Assembly (NCBI GenBank): GCA_021443125.1
Contig: JABUUQ010000002.1
Span: 502,342-509,644, forward strand
DNA length: 7,303 bases
Direction of reading: 5' to 3'
Source: Bacteroidales bacterium
GTDB lineage: Bacteria > Bacteroidota > Bacteroidia > Bacteroidales > P3
The notes below the pieces were generated by a model. That model worked only from the letters and a program-made list of their open reading frames with translations, made no database searches and was not told where the DNA came from. Positions within the stretch are counted from its first letter, which is position 1. Each line of letters begins with the position of its first letter. The translations under genes were made by a program, and so were the position numbers. Shown in pieces: positions 6,039 through 7,303 of this stretch.

Positions 6039-6044
6039 GGTGTT

Positions 6045-6635
6045 TTATAAAATTGTTCTAAGGATTTGTTGCGATTGAATTGGTTTTGAGTTTGTTATGT
6101 TGGTTTGGTAGAAGGTTATAAATAGTGATAAAAGTTCGTTCCTTTCTTGTTTGGAAATAGAATCAGTTTTAATGCCGAAAGGTTCAAAGCCCAAAATTGT
6201 TGCAAAGTCATAAAGAAAATGCAGATGAAAGTCTTTGAGGTTGGTTTTCTCTGTGTTGTTCAGATTGATTATTGTTTGCTTCAAAAACGAGTAGATTTCA
6301 GTATCTTTGTTTTCTTCTTTCAGTGAAAGATGTACTACCTCTGTGATGAAAAAAGCAAGGGTTGTGCGAACAATATCGGTATGAATGTTGATAAGACTGT
6401 CGCCCAAAGTGGCTTCTTTTATTGTTTGCAAATTGTTTTTGGGATTTTCATAAACAACAAGGTTGAGTATTTGGAGAGGTTGGAACAATGCACTCCTTAC
6501 ACTTGCGTTCTTTTTCCTGCCCCCTTTGACAATATAGGATTTTATACCAAAAGCTTCAGTATAAACGCTTACTATAGTGCTGCTTTCTTTGTAAGGAATG
6601 GATTTTATGGCAATGCCTTGAGTTGAAACTATCAT
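6045..6635 (-). CDS. recO: DNA repair protein RecO, shortened form
   Basis: RecO loads RecA onto SSB-coated DNA together with RecR in recombinational repair. The N-terminal OB fold (about residues 1-80) is recognisable: TQGIAIKSIPYKESSTIVSVYT, then VKGGRKK and ALFQPLQILNLVVYE. The helical part contains FHLHFLYDFATILGFEPF (136-153) and the C-terminal SKQERNELLSLFITFYQ (161-177). At 196 residues it is about 45 shorter than Bacteroides RecO as I recall it (around 240). The missing piece lies between LGFEPF and SKQER, while both flanks are retained in frame. The ATG at 6635 overlaps the stop of the upstream gene (TAATG), indicating translational coupling and a shared transcript. The stop lies six bases from repeat copy C. 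Identification is firm; whether the short form is fully active is unknown. Confidence 0.88.
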   Translation of the reverse strand: MIVSTQGIAIKSIPYKESSTIVSVYTEAFGIKSYIVKGGRKKNASVRSALFQPLQILNLVVYENPKNNLQTIKEATLGDSLINIHTDIVRTTLAFFITEVVHLSLKEENKDTEIYSFLKQTIINLNNTEKTNLKDFHLHFLYDFATILGFEPFGIKTDSISKQERNELLSLFITFYQTNITNSKPIQSQQILRTIL

Positions 6636-7303
6636 TACTTGATTATTACAAACTTTCCATCTGCTTTAGCCTTGCCTTCGGATGCAGAAGAAAAGATAAA
6701 ATACACTCCACTTCCCACTTTCTCACCGTTGAAATTCCTTCCATCCCAAACAACTTGGCCTCCAAGCGATTGAAGATGGGCAACCATTCTGCCATGCACG
6801 TCGGTAATTCTTACATCTGCGTCTTTTACAAAACCTTTTATTGCTATTGTGCCGTTGTAATCCTCTCTTATCGGGTTAGGATAGGTAATCAATTCTGTGT
6901 ATTCTTCGTTGCTTACAAGAGATTCTGCCCTGTAGGAAATAAGTCCTCTGTCTGTTCCTATGAAAACCTCACCAGTATGAGGATGTTGAGCCATGCAGAC
7001 AACTTTTCCGGAAAGCAAAGGAGAGTTTTCGGCAGTAAAATGATAAAGTTCCTTGTCGCCATTAGGAGAAAGCACATAAATGCCGTTGCGTTCTGTGCCT
7101 ATCCATTTTCTATTGGCACCATCAACCATTATACACTGTATGTTCTCGAAGCTAAGCAAGTATTGAGCTATTCCTTCTTCGTCATACACCACATTATTGC
7201 ACTCTATCTGTGATGTTTGCCCTGCAGAATTGAATGCATTGTTTAGAGAATAAATTACTTTGATACCTTTTTCTGTTCCAATCCATATTTCTCCGTCGTG
7301 GTC
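6635..7303 (-). CDS. porZ: PorZ-like beta-propeller protein with T9SS-type C-terminal domain (5' end outside window)
   Basis: The frame is open to the right edge, so these are the last 222 residues of a larger protein. The first part has propeller-blade repeats of the regulator-propeller type: EIWIGTEKGI (5-14), RKWIGTERNGIYVL (65-78) and EVFIGTDRGLISY (112-124). From about residue 141 a T9SS-style C-terminal domain follows: YPNPIRE, ADVRITDVHGRMV, GGQVVWDGRNFNGEKVGSGVYFIF and a final KFVIIK. This arrangement is that of PorZ, a surface component of the type IX secretion system that works with the sortase PorU and A-LPS. An ordinary T9SS cargo protein with propeller repeats is the main alternative. 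No upstream start can be seen; GTG codons inside the visible part are not starts. Its stop overlaps the recO start. Confidence 0.75.
   Translation of the reverse strand, partial: DHDGEIWIGTEKGIKVIYSLNNAFNSAGQTSQIECNNVVYDEEGIAQYLLSFENIQCIMVDGANRKWIGTERNGIYVLSPNGDKELYHFTAENSPLLSGKVVCMAQHPHTGEVFIGTDRGLISYRAESLVSNEEYTELITYPNPIREDYNGTIAIKGFVKDADVRITDVHGRMVAHLQSLGGQVVWDGRNFNGEKVGSGVYFIFSSASEGKAKADGKFVIIK

Noticed and set aside
6330..7213. Two plus-strand frames over recO and the PorZ-like gene
   Set aside because: Both are shadows of minus-strand genes with clear family motifs; the translations are low-complexity in character and unlike any known protein.

Overview
The window looks like an AT-rich chromosomal segment of a member of the Bacteroidota, most likely Bacteroidales. 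Four things point that way. The promoters read TAnnTTTG with an upstream TTTG-like box. Most genes lack a Shine-Dalgarno sequence. There is a beta-propeller protein with a type IX secretion (T9SS)-style C-terminal domain that resembles PorZ. The GlmS and RecO sequences fit the phylum. No rRNA, tRNA, CRISPR array, insertion sequence or phage gene was seen.

Layout from left to right. Minus strand: the N-terminal 132 codons of glmS (1-396, running off the left edge). Next come a repeat copy and a strong terminator, then the citrate lyase operon citD-citE-citF (3384 down to 651) with its own well-formed promoter (3423-3453). Upstream of that promoter lie a second repeat copy, another terminator, and a gene for a small secreted outer-membrane beta-barrel protein (3601-4230). 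Plus strand: a FeoB-type ferrous iron transporter that has only the membrane domain (4483-5754). Minus strand: a third repeat copy, a short recO (6045-6635), and the C-terminal 222 residues of a PorZ-like protein (6635-7303, running off the right edge) whose stop codon overlaps the recO start.

Functionally, citDEF encodes the three structural subunits of citrate lyase, which splits citrate to acetate and oxaloacetate. The enzymes that make, attach and acetylate its prosthetic group (CitG, CitX, CitC) are not in the window. The FeoB protein would handle Fe2+ across the inner membrane but lacks the usual N-terminal GTPase. GlmS makes glucosamine-6-phosphate for the cell wall and LPS. PorZ-like proteins act at the cell surface in T9SS.

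The two most notable observations are the GTPase-less FeoB, whose reading frame is closed by a stop just upstream of the start, and a roughly 52-60 bp intergenic repeat. The repeat is present three times in 5.5 kb, each time just beyond the 3' end of a gene. It has terminal inverted repeats and a mosaic internal structure, and looks like a small non-autonomous dispersed element.
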